This document shows positions 19,437 through 28,384 of a stretch of DNA of 64,000 nucleotides, one piece after another. The translations under genes and the position numbers were made by a program. This DNA is from Nitrososphaerota archaeon (GTDB lineage Archaea; Thermoproteota; Nitrososphaeria; Nitrososphaerales; Gagatemarchaeaceae). The notes below the pieces were generated by a model. That model did no database searches and was not told the DNA's origin. It saw only the letters and a list, made by a program, of their open reading frames with translations. Position 1 is the stretch's first letter. Each line of letters opens with the position of its first letter. The stretch spans positions 2,629-66,628 of the forward strand of contig JAFLZH010000001.1 of NCBI GenBank assembly GCA_029785615.1, written 5' to 3'.

Positions 19437-22270
19437 CTGGCATGTCGGCGCGAGAGAAGTACTGGCTGAAGGTCTGGAACGACAGGCGCGTCTTCGAGCC
19501 TGACCCTGTGCAGGGAAAGAAGAAGGCGTTCGTGACCTTCCCCTTCCCCTACATGAACGCCGCGGTCCACGTGGGGACTGCGTTCACCGCCTCCAGGGTC
19601 GAGTTCTATGCCCGGTTCAGGCGCCTGCAGGGATACAACGTCCTCTTCCCCTGGGCCTGGCACTGGACCGGCAAGACTATCGTGGGGATGAGCCAGAGGC
19701 TCAAGCAGGGGGACGCCGCGGCCCGCCGCGCCTTCGTCGAGGCGGACGGCATCCCCGCGAAGGAGGTGGAGAAGTTCACCGACCCGGAGTACCTGGCATC
19801 CTACTACACCAAGGCAAGCCGCCAGGTAGTGAAAGACACCGGCTTCTCGATAGACTGGCGGCGGGAGTTCAGGACCATCGACCCGGCGTTCAGGAAGTTC
19901 GTGGAGTGGCAGTACCTCCGCCTCCGCGAGCTCGGCTATGTCGTCCAGGGGACCCACCCAGTGGTGTGGTGCCCCAACGACAAGAGCCCGACGGGGGACC
20001 ACGACAGGATGGAGGGGGAGGGGGTCTCTCCCCAGGAGTTCACCTTGATCAAGTTCCACCTCGGGGAGTGGGCGCTGGTCGCCGCCACCCTCCGTCCCGA
20101 GACGATCTACGGAGCGACCAACCTCTGGGTGAACCCCGAAGCCGAGTACAGCGAAGCCAGGGTAGACGGCGAGCTGTGGGTGGTGAGCTCGAGCGCACTG
20201 GGGAGGCTTGTGGAGCAGAAGCACGATGTCGTCCCCATCCGCTCCTTCAAGGGCGCGGACCTCGTCGCGCGGTACGCCATGGCCCCGCTGACCGGGAAGT
20301 CCCTCCCCGTGCTCCCGGCCAAGTTCGTTGACGACACGCTGGGGACCGGCGTGGTGTTCAGCGTCCCTGCCCATGCCCCCTATGACTTCGCAGCCCTCAG
20401 GGACATCCAGGAGGGGAGGATCGAGACTGGGAGGCAGGTGAAGGAGATCGCAGACGCGCTGGCTCCCATCCCGATACTCACTGTCAAGGGGTACTCGCAG
20501 ATCCCCGCAAAGGACGCGGTCGAGAGGCTCGGCATCAAGGACTCCACCGACAGCCGTCTCGAGGAGGCCACGGCCGAGGTGTACAGCGCGGAGTTCCACG
20601 GCGGCGTGCTGTCCCACGCATCGGGCCCGATGGCGGGGCTTGCCGTGAGCGAAGCAAAGGCGAAGGCAGCCGACCTCCTGGCCAAGACCGAGAGGCTGGG
20701 GAATATGTACGAGCTCTCCGAGAAGGTGGTCTGCAGGTGCGGGACCAGGTGCTACGTGAAGATACTCGAGAACCAGTGGTTCCTGAACTACTCCAATCCT
20801 GAGTGGAAGGCGAAGGCCAGGCGGGTTGTCGAGCAGGCAGCCGTCTATCCCGAGGACGCGAGGCAGTGGTTCTACTCCACCATCGAATGGCTCAACGACT
20901 GGCCTTGCGCCAGGCGCTCGGGGATGGGGACCAAGATACCCTGGGACAAGGACTGGATAGTCGAGACGCTCAGCGACTCCACGATATACATGGCCTACTA
21001 CTGCGTCAGCAAGTTCGTCAACGCAGAGAAGCTCGCCCCGGAGAGCCTTACCCCCGATGTCCTAGACTACGTCTTCTTCGGAAAAGGCAACCCCCCCAGC
21101 CTGGCGAAGGCCGCCGGGACCACGGAGAAGAGACTCAGGGAGGTCAGAGAGGAGTTCTCTTACTGGTACCCCGTCGACCTGCGCAACTCCGCCAAGGAGC
21201 TCATCCCCAACCACCTCACTTTCTACGCCTTCCACCACGCCGCGCTCTTCCCAGAGCGCCAGTGGCCGAAGGGCCTCGGGATCAACGGCATGATACTCAT
21301 CGAAGGAAAGAAGATGAGCAAGACCAAGGGTAACTTCGTCACCTGGAAGGGCGCCCTCGAGAAGTACGGCGCTGACGGCTTCAGGCTCGCCCTCGCGCTC
21401 ACCGCAGACGGAATGGACGACGCCGACTGGAGGGACAGGGCGGCCGAAGATTCCAAGGGGAAGGTGGAGGCGGTCCTCCCATTCGTCAAGAAGACGCTGA
21501 AGTCAGCCAAGGACAGGAAGGCGGACGGGCTCGACTCATGGCTCATCTCCACCGTTCACAGGAGGATAGAGACGGCCACGGTGGCGATGGAGGAGCTCAG
21601 AGTGAGGCGCGCGGCTGCGACAATATTCCTCGACACCTGGAACGATATCAGGTACTACCTCCGGCGGGCAGGCTCGCCCAGGAAACAGACCCTGGTCGAC
21701 GTGTTCAGCGCCTGGGTCAGGATGATGAGCCCCTTCACCCCCTTCATGGCCGAAGACATGAACCACGAGCTGGGCGGGAGGGGGCTGGTCTGCCAGGCCG
21801 ACTGGCCCTCCCTGAAGGACTTCCCCCTGGATGAGGGGGCGGAGCTGGCTGAGGCGGTCGTCGACAGGGTGCTGGACGACGCTCGGAACGTGCTGAAGGT
21901 GGTCAAGGGGACCAGATCAAGGCTCAACGTCTATGTGTGCTCGGACGAAGCGAAGGCCTACTTCCTGGAGCTCACCGCGGCGAAGCAGAGCAAGGGAAAC
22001 GTCAGCCAGGTGTTGAAGAAATACGCGGCCCTGAAGATCCAGCCAGACAGGGTCTTCAAGCTCCTCTATGAACTGGGGGACGAACTCTTCGGCAAAATCG
22101 CCTCCTCCAAGGGCTTCGACGAGTTCAGCTCCCTTTCGGGAGCCTCCGAGTTCATGTCGAAGGAACTGGGGCTAGAGGTGGTAATCCAGAAGGCTGGCAA
22201 GCAGACCCACGACCCTGCCAACAAGGCGAGGGAAGCGTTGCCTGCGAAGCCGGCGTTTTTCCTAGAGTGA
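19433..22270 (+). CDS. leuS: Leucyl-tRNA synthetase
   Basis: FPYMNAAVHVGTAF (HIGH-like), KMSKTKGNFVTW (KMSKS). Confidence 0.95.
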   Translation: MTGMSAREKYWLKVWNDRRVFEPDPVQGKKKAFVTFPFPYMNAAVHVGTAFTASRVEFYARFRRLQGYNVLFPWAWHWTGKTIVGMSQRLKQGDAAARRAFVEADGIPAKEVEKFTDPEYLASYYTKASRQVVKDTGFSIDWRREFRTIDPAFRKFVEWQYLRLRELGYVVQGTHPVVWCPNDKSPTGDHDRMEGEGVSPQEFTLIKFHLGEWALVAATLRPETIYGATNLWVNPEAEYSEARVDGELWVVSSSALGRLVEQKHDVVPIRSFKGADLVARYAMAPLTGKSLPVLPAKFVDDTLGTGVVFSVPAHAPYDFAALRDIQEGRIETGRQVKEIADALAPIPILTVKGYSQIPAKDAVERLGIKDSTDSRLEEATAEVYSAEFHGGVLSHASGPMAGLAVSEAKAKAADLLAKTERLGNMYELSEKVVCRCGTRCYVKILENQWFLNYSNPEWKAKARRVVEQAAVYPEDARQWFYSTIEWLNDWPCARRSGMGTKIPWDKDWIVETLSDSTIYMAYYCVSKFVNAEKLAPESLTPDVLDYVFFGKGNPPSLAKAAGTTEKRLREVREEFSYWYPVDLRNSAKELIPNHLTFYAFHHAALFPERQWPKGLGINGMILIEGKKMSKTKGNFVTWKGALEKYGADGFRLALALTADGMDDADWRDRAAEDSKGKVEAVLPFVKKTLKSAKDRKADGLDSWLISTVHRRIETATVAMEELRVRRAAATIFLDTWNDIRYYLRRAGSPRKQTLVDVFSAWVRMMSPFTPFMAEDMNHELGGRGLVCQADWPSLKDFPLDEGAELAEAVVDRVLDDARNVLKVVKGTRSRLNVYVCSDEAKAYFLELTAAKQSKGNVSQVLKKYAALKIQPDRVFKLLYELGDELFGKIASSKGFDEFSSLSGASEFMSKELGLEVVIQKAGKQTHDPANKAREALPAKPAFFLE

Positions 22271-22300
22271 AGGTGCTGATGCCAGGGGCTGTGGCCGAGC

Positions 22301-22441
22301 CTAGCCGCCTATCTTGAACATCTTGGTCCCGCAGATCGGGCAGGTCCCTGATGTCGCGTGCCTACCGTTCTTCATGGTCACGCTCCGAGGGTTCTTCACC
22401 TCTCGTGATGCCTTGCATTTCACGCAGTACGCTGAAACCAT
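22301..22441 (-). CDS. Small zinc-ribbon protein, DUF5679-like (missing from the ORF track)
   Basis: MVSAYCVKCKASREVKNPRSVTMKNGRHATSGTCPICGTKMFKIGG; two CxxC pairs. Confidence 0.85.
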   Translation of the reverse strand: MVSAYCVKCKASREVKNPRSVTMKNGRHATSGTCPICGTKMFKIGG

Positions 22442-22493
22442 ATGCCCCCTTCCGCTGCGTTCCGCTATAAACTACTCCATTGGAACGCTTCGG

Positions 22494-22513
22494 ACCCTGA
22501 GCGCGCTCAGGGT
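22494..22513. promoter_or_regulatory. 20-bp perfect palindrome upstream of VIT1/CCC1-like gene
   Basis: ACCCTGAGCGCGCTCAGGGT, identical to its reverse complement. Confidence 0.5.
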
Positions 22514-22544
22514 TCAAATACGCCTGTCAAGGTCGTAGGTCTGG

Positions 22545-23450
22545 ATGCTCCCCGACGAGGAGAAGGCGCTCAAGGAGGTGGCTCGGACCCGGATGTCCGA
22601 CGAGTGGTCCGACTACACGCTCTATGAGCGACTCTCGAAGACAGTAGACCACGAAAGTCCCTTCGCGGAGATCCTCAGGACCCTATCGACCACGGAGCAC
22701 AGGCACTACGAGTTCTGGAGGAAGTACGTCCCCGGGGAGGAGCCGAGGCTCGCCAAGCTGAAACTCTACTGGGTGCTCTTCCTGAGGAAGTTCCTCGGTC
22801 TCACGTTCGCCACGCGGTACCTGGACAGGCACGAGGAGAGCGTGGTGAAGACGTACCAGGGCTTCGCGCCCCTCATCCCGGAGAAGGACAGAGCCGACTT
22901 CGACGAGATGGTGGCAGACGAGAAGGACCATGAGAAGGCCCTGGAGATGAAGGTCGAGAGCTCCGCGGTCCGCTACATCTCGTTCGTCGTGCTCGGCCTG
23001 GCCGATTCACTCGTGGAGATATCGGGCATCCACGCCGGATCTCTGGGGTTCTACGACCTGACCGAGGTCGCCGGGCTCGCCGGGGTGATCGCCGGGGCCG
23101 CCGCATCGCTGGCCATGGCTTCAGCCGCCTACGCCCAGGCGAAGCAGGGGAATTTCGAAGGCTCCGCAAGGCTGAGCGCATTCTACACGGGAGTGTCCTA
23201 CTTCCTGACCGCCATAGCCCTCGCGACCCCTTATTTCCTGACGAGGAACATGATACTAGCCTTGTCTTCATCCCTTTCGCTCGCCGTGGTGATACTCGCG
23301 GTCACCACCTGGTACAGCGTGGTAGTCCAGCAGAAGACCTTCTTCAGGGACTTCGTCGAGATACTGCTGATCCTTTTCGGTGCGACCGTGGCCCTGTACT
23401 TCTTCGGTTATGTGGTCCACGGCGTGCTCCCCAACATCCGAGTCAGCTAG
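22545..23450 (+). CDS. VIT1/CCC1-type transporter with N-terminal ferritin-like domain
   Basis: N-terminal E...EH.H four-helix pattern then GLADSLVEISGIHAGSLGF and C-terminal TMs. Confidence 0.85.
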   Translation: MLPDEEKALKEVARTRMSDEWSDYTLYERLSKTVDHESPFAEILRTLSTTEHRHYEFWRKYVPGEEPRLAKLKLYWVLFLRKFLGLTFATRYLDRHEESVVKTYQGFAPLIPEKDRADFDEMVADEKDHEKALEMKVESSAVRYISFVVLGLADSLVEISGIHAGSLGFYDLTEVAGLAGVIAGAAASLAMASAAYAQAKQGNFEGSARLSAFYTGVSYFLTAIALATPYFLTRNMILALSSSLSLAVVILAVTTWYSVVVQQKTFFRDFVEILLILFGATVALYFFGYVVHGVLPNIRVS

Positions 23451-23529
23451 GGCGCTCCTCACAGGGAATTCAGCAAGAACCAGACAAAACGTCTTATTAC
23501 CGAACCTGCCGCCGTGACCCAGTGAGCAA

Positions 23530-24378
23530 TTGCAGAGGGAAGTAGCAGGGTCGAAGGCGCCATCGAAGGCCGAACTTGTGAAGCGGGTCTGCGACTTCCT
23601 GAAGGAGAACTCCACTTCACGTGTCACCCTCGCGACCCTCGGTGAGAGGTTCTGTCTCAGTCCGTTCCACCTGCAGAGGACCTTCGCCGAGGTGATGGGT
23701 ATGTCCCCCCGCGAGTATCTAGAGGAGTGCAGGCTCAGCCTCCTCAGGTCAAGGCTGGCCAGCGGCGAGCCCGTGGTCAACGCCCTGAGGGGGACGGGCT
23801 ACTCCGCGCAGAGCTGGCTCTACGAAGACTCCCGGAGGAGGCTCGGGATGACCCCCGCGACCTACAGGAAGGGAGGGGCCGGGGCATGCGTCGGCTACGC
23901 GATCGGCGATTCGCCTATCGGCCGCATCCTCCTGGCCAGCACGGACCACGGCGTGTGCTCGGTCAAGGCAGGTCGGAGCGACGCTGAGCTTCTGAAGGCG
24001 CTTGTCGCCGAATTCCCCAGGGCCGAGATAGCAAAGTCGGACGGCGCGAAGAACTACCTCGACACTCTGCAGAATCATCTTCGCGGCCAGGAGGCGAAGT
24101 TTCCCTTGGACATAAGAGGCACCGACTTCCAGATGCGGGTCTGGACCGCATTGCGGCTCATCCCTCTTGGGGAGACGAGGTCCTATCAGGAGGTGGCAGA
24201 GATGGTAGGCAAGCCGCGCGCGGTCAGGGCAGTGGCGAACGCCTGCGGCTCCAACCCCGTCCCCCTGATAATACCATGCCACAGGGTGATCCGGAAGGAC
24301 GGGAGCCTGGGTGGCTACGGCATGGGGATCGGAAGGAAGAGGGCCCTCCTCGCGAAGGAACGGGGCCTGGCCGCATAA
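23530..24378 (+). CDS. AraC-type HTH fused to O6-alkylguanine-DNA alkyltransferase (Ada-like, lacking Ada zinc domain)
   Basis: HTH FCLSPFHLQRTFAEVMGMSPREYLEECRL; MGMT active site IIPCHRVIRKDGSLGGYGMG. Confidence 0.9.
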   Translation: MQREVAGSKAPSKAELVKRVCDFLKENSTSRVTLATLGERFCLSPFHLQRTFAEVMGMSPREYLEECRLSLLRSRLASGEPVVNALRGTGYSAQSWLYEDSRRRLGMTPATYRKGGAGACVGYAIGDSPIGRILLASTDHGVCSVKAGRSDAELLKALVAEFPRAEIAKSDGAKNYLDTLQNHLRGQEAKFPLDIRGTDFQMRVWTALRLIPLGETRSYQEVAEMVGKPRAVRAVANACGSNPVPLIIPCHRVIRKDGSLGGYGMGIGRKRALLAKERGLAA

Positions 24379-24517
24379 GGCCGCCGCGTCCCAGGAACCC
24401 AAGGCAGGGCTCCCACTCTGGATACCGGCGCCAGCGGCGAACGCCCGCCCGGGACCATCGCTCGCCTTGCAGGTTGCTGCATAACTTCATCTATGAGGCA
24501 GCCTCCGGCAGAGGTTC

Positions 24518-25450
24518 ATGATGCCACCGACGCCGAGGAGCCTGCTTTCGGTCGCCGACCTTTCACCTGAAGAAATGGAGTCGCTCGTCGCGCGATCCGG
24601 GGCGCTGAAGAGGCAGATCAGGTCGAGGCGGCCGTCGGGGGCCCTCTCGGGTTCGGCCGTAGGACTTCTGTTCGAGAAGCCTTCCACGCGGACAAGGACG
24701 AGCTTTGAGGTTGCCACGCTGAGGCTCGGGGGCGCGCCCGTCTACCTCGCGGCCAACGAACTCCAGCTCAGCCGCGGAGAGCCCGTCAAAGACACCGCCA
24801 GGATACTGGGAGGGTACCTCGACGTCATAGTGGGGCGGGTCTTCTCCCAGGACACCCTGGTCCAGCTGGCTGCCTACTCGGGGAGGCCCGTAATCAACGC
24901 GCTCAGCGACTCGGAGCACCCGACTCAGGCGATAAGCGACCTGCTGACCATCAAGGAGGCCAAGGGTAAGCTGCGGGGTACAACGCTAGCCTACGTCGGG
25001 GACGGCAACAACGTCTGCAACTCGCTGCTCCTGGCAGGGGCCCTCGCCGGGATGAACGTGTTGGCGGCCTCTCCCGAAGGATACGAGCCCGAAAGCTCGC
25101 TCGTCCGCAAGGCGAGGTCTCTGGCCAAGAAGACGGGCGGGAGCATCGAAGTGGTCAGGGACCCGAAGGACGCTGTCGCCGGAGCGGACGCGGTCTATAC
25201 CGATGTCTGGGTGAGCATGGGGGAAGAGAAGGAGCAGGCGGAGAGGCACCGGGCGTTCAAGGGGTACCAGGTCAACTCAGCCCTGATGAAGTCAGCCCCC
25301 AAGGGGGCTGTCGTCATGCACTGCCTCCCCGCCCACCGCGGCCTGGAGATCACCGACGAAGTCCTGGAAGGGAAGCAGTCGGTCGCCTGGCAGCAGGGCG
25401 AGAACAAACTCTACGGCGCGGCCGCTTCCCTCGAATTCGTGGTGCGGTAG
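24518..25450 (+). CDS. argF: Ornithine carbamoyltransferase
   Basis: EKPSTRTRTSFEVA, VINALSDSEHPTQAISDLLTI, VVMHCLPAHRGLEITDEV. Confidence 0.95.
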   Translation: MMPPTPRSLLSVADLSPEEMESLVARSGALKRQIRSRRPSGALSGSAVGLLFEKPSTRTRTSFEVATLRLGGAPVYLAANELQLSRGEPVKDTARILGGYLDVIVGRVFSQDTLVQLAAYSGRPVINALSDSEHPTQAISDLLTIKEAKGKLRGTTLAYVGDGNNVCNSLLLAGALAGMNVLAASPEGYEPESSLVRKARSLAKKTGGSIEVVRDPKDAVAGADAVYTDVWVSMGEEKEQAERHRAFKGYQVNSALMKSAPKGAVVMHCLPAHRGLEITDEVLEGKQSVAWQQGENKLYGAAASLEFVVR

Positions 25451-25853
25451 GCCGCTCAGCGGCGCCGGAAAACGATTCGAGCATGGCGTCGGCGGCCGAG
25501 CCACGAACCCACCAATGCGGGACCCTATCTCGCAAGACCGCCCCGGCTCCTGATACTCTCCACGAGTCCCTTGCACCGTGAGCCCTCACTCGCACCCTCC
25601 GGCAGCGGGGAGTAGGGCACGAGCGAAGCGAAGATCGGGCGGGTCCGTTGCCCTGTTCATGAAAGCGAGGTTGGATGCCAGTTCTCCGGGAGGTGGAAGA
25701 CGTACGCGATCTAGTCGCGGACCGCCGGAACCGCGTTGGCCTCTTCGAGCTTCTTGATGGCAAGTGGTGCGCCTTCCCCGTCTCCGACTCGCGCCACCCT
25801 CATTGCTCTCCTGGTACTAGTTTCAGGTCCAGAGTACAATGGAAGATGGTTAA

Positions 25854-25965
25854 CGGGCCCGGTGGGATTTGAACCCACGACCTCTGCGAGCCTAGGCTCC
25901 CTACAGCTTAGAAGGCTGCCACGCTATCCGTACTCCGCTCCCTCATGGATCTGCGCTACGGGCCC
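25854..25965 (-). tRNA. tRNA-Arg(TCT), 112 nt, with two apparent internal insertions
   Basis: Minus strand: acceptor GGGCCCG/CGGGCCC, anticodon arm GCAGC-CTTCTAA-GCTGT, T-arm GTGGGTTCAAATCCCAC; D-loop and variable region both overlong. Confidence 0.85.
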
Positions 25966-26040
25966 ACAGGGAGCCGCTCCATGTTTCGACATAAGCTTTA
26001 CCGCCTTGCCAGCGAGAGGCGGGAATAGGAAGGTTTTACC

Positions 26041-27432
26041 ATGTCCAGCGTCCCTCTGCGGCCGTTGGCCGCATCCCAGCCGCGGCTATTTGGAACCAAC
26101 GGGGTCAGGTTCGTGCCTGGCGTATCTCACGACCTCGATTTCGCCATCAGCCTAGCGGAAGCCATCGGGACCTACTTCGGGACTGGCGAAGTGCTGCTTG
26201 GCAGGGATGGCCGCCTCTCCGGGCCGGCCTTGGCGAACGCGGCCGCGTCCGGCCTGCTCAGCTCGGGGCGGGACGTTGCCGAGGCGGGGCTCGTGCCCAC
26301 CCCCGCGCTCCAGTATGCGGTGAAGGCCCTGGGGTACAGGGGCGGCGTGATGGTCACAGCCTCCCACAACCCGCCTCAGTACAACGGCCTGAAGGTGTCC
26401 GGGCCCGACGGCGTCGAGGTCCCGAGGCTCGACGAGCAGCGGATAGAGAAGATCTACTTCGAAAAGTCCCAGACGAAGGCCGATTGGAAGACCATCGGCG
26501 TGGCGAGACAGGAGGCGTCGGTGGTGAGGACCTACCAGAAGGGGGTCCTCTCCAGGGTTGACGCCAAGGCGATCGCGGCCAGGAAGTTCACGGTGGTCAT
26601 GGACCTGGGCAACGGGGCGCAGTCGGTCGCCGCCCCCTACATCGTCGAATCCCTCGGGTGCAAGGTGATCACCCTGAACTCGACGGTCGACGGGAACTTC
26701 CCGGGGAGGGGGCCCGAGCCCACCCCCGACACCCTGAAGGACCTCTCGGCGGCCGTGAAGGCGGTGGGGGCAGACCTGGGGGTCGCCTACGACGGGGACG
26801 GTGACAGGTCCATCTTCTGCGACGAAGACGGAAGGATCCTATGGGGGGACCAGAGCGGCTGCCTGGTGGCCGACTTCGTCCTCGACAGGCACCAGGGCGG
26901 GACCCTCGTAACTTCGGTCGCCTCCAGCCAAGCGGTGGAGGCTGTGGCAAAGAAGCATGGGGCGAAGGTTCTGCGCACAAAGGTCGGGGCCGTGGAGATC
27001 GCTCGGACGATCATCGAACGGAACGCCGTCTTCGGCTTCGAGGAGAACGGCGGGTGCCTCTATCAGCCCCACATCGCGGTCCGCGACGGCGGGATGACCA
27101 CGGCGCTGATGCTCGAATGCCTCGCTAGGAAGGGCATGTCGCTGTCCAAGGTGCTGTCGTTCGTCGTCCCGAAGTACTTCCAGGCAAAGACCAAGGTCGA
27201 GGTCGGCCCCAAGAGGGTGGATGCTGTGATGAGGGCCGTCGAGAAGCAGGCGGAGGGGGAGGTAGAGAAGGTAGACGGCCTCAAGGCATGGACCGACGCC
27301 CACTCCTGGGTCCTGGTCAGGCCCAGCGGGACGGAACCGATCGTGAGAATCTTCGCTGAGTCGGACTCCCAGGAGGGGGCAGACCAGCTGGTCAAGAGGT
27401 TCGCGAAGGTAGCAAAGTCAGCTTCTGTGTAG
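26041..27432 (+). CDS. Phosphoglucosamine/phosphomannomutase family
   Basis: GVMVTASHNPPQYNGLK, AYDGDGDRSIFCDEDG, RPSGTEPIVRIFAE. Confidence 0.92.
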   Translation: MSSVPLRPLAASQPRLFGTNGVRFVPGVSHDLDFAISLAEAIGTYFGTGEVLLGRDGRLSGPALANAAASGLLSSGRDVAEAGLVPTPALQYAVKALGYRGGVMVTASHNPPQYNGLKVSGPDGVEVPRLDEQRIEKIYFEKSQTKADWKTIGVARQEASVVRTYQKGVLSRVDAKAIAARKFTVVMDLGNGAQSVAAPYIVESLGCKVITLNSTVDGNFPGRGPEPTPDTLKDLSAAVKAVGADLGVAYDGDGDRSIFCDEDGRILWGDQSGCLVADFVLDRHQGGTLVTSVASSQAVEAVAKKHGAKVLRTKVGAVEIARTIIERNAVFGFEENGGCLYQPHIAVRDGGMTTALMLECLARKGMSLSKVLSFVVPKYFQAKTKVEVGPKRVDAVMRAVEKQAEGEVEKVDGLKAWTDAHSWVLVRPSGTEPIVRIFAESDSQEGADQLVKRFAKVAKSASV

Positions 27433-28383
27433 GTGCGTCCAGCCTCCGTCTCTGATTGCTCTTACGCCCCCGCCCTCCCTCCTCACCACCTCCCCCTTCC
27501 GGGCCGTCGCCTTCCCCACGGCGATCAGCCTTCCCCCGGCCTTCTTGGCTGCCCTCCTTGCCGCCTGGAGCTCCGACGGCTTCACCGTCCCCACTATGAC
27601 GTACTCTTCCCCGCCTTCGAGTACCATCTTGGCCCCGTCAAACCCGTTCGCGGCCGCGAACTCCATCACCCCTCCGGCTGCGGGGAGCTCCTCGACCACG
27701 AAGCCCACGCCGCTCGCCTTGGCCAGGGTGTGGAGGCTCCGGGCGAGCCCGTCGCTCGAATCCATGGACGCGGTCAGGTAGGGCGCCAGGGCGGCTCCAA
27801 CTTCAAGGTCAGGATCAGGTTCGAGCACGCTCTTCCTCGCCCTCTGAGCGAAGCGCGCCTGCGACCTGGCGCCTGCCATCAGGATCTTCAGCCCCGCAGG
27901 GGGGAGGCCGAACGGGCCCGTGACCACGGCCACGTCCCCGGGCGAGGCCCCCGCCCTGTCTACCACCTTCCGCGCGAAACCGACCATGGCGCAGCCGACG
28001 ACAAGCTCCTCGGCCTCGTTTGTATCCCCTCCGACCAGGTGGACCCCCCACCTTTCTTCGGCGTCCCTCAGGCCCTGGGCGAGCCCATCCACGTCCCCCC
28101 GGCCAATCCCGCTCCTGAGGCCGAGGGACACCATGAACGCCTCCGGCCTCACGCCCTTGGCGGCGAAGTCGCTGACGCACATTGCGACGGCCTTCCTCGC
28201 CGCCTGTCTGTATGTCATCCCAGGGGGGACGTCGGTATGCTCCACCAGCATGTCTGTCTTCAGCACCACTCGGCCAGGCCGAGATGGGACCATCGCGACG
28301 TCGTCCCCTATGACGCTGTATCCCCTCGGGGGCTTGCCAGCGGCCTTCGCCATCGCCGCTATGACCCCCAGCTCGTCTGGCAT
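27418..28383 (-). CDS. thiL: Thiamine-monophosphate kinase (ThiL/PurM-like)
   Basis: VLKTDMLVEHTDVP, VGGDTNEAEELVVG, SMDSSDGLARSL. Confidence 0.82.
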   Translation of the reverse strand: MPDELGVIAAMAKAAGKPPRGYSVIGDDVAMVPSRPGRVVLKTDMLVEHTDVPPGMTYRQAARKAVAMCVSDFAAKGVRPEAFMVSLGLRSGIGRGDVDGLAQGLRDAEERWGVHLVGGDTNEAEELVVGCAMVGFARKVVDRAGASPGDVAVVTGPFGLPPAGLKILMAGARSQARFAQRARKSVLEPDPDLEVGAALAPYLTASMDSSDGLARSLHTLAKASGVGFVVEELPAAGGVMEFAAANGFDGAKMVLEGGEEYVIVGTVKPSELQAARRAAKKAGGRLIAVGKATARKGEVVRREGGGVRAIRDGGWTHLHRS

Positions 28384-28384
28384 A

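Noticed and set aside
19205-20617. 470-aa minus-strand ORF antisense to leuS/alaS end
   Set aside because: Same high-GC shadow effect; LeuRS reading is unambiguous on the plus strand
25451-25853. 400-bp intergenic region considered as an RNase P or SRP RNA
   Set aside because: No conserved core motif recognised on either strand
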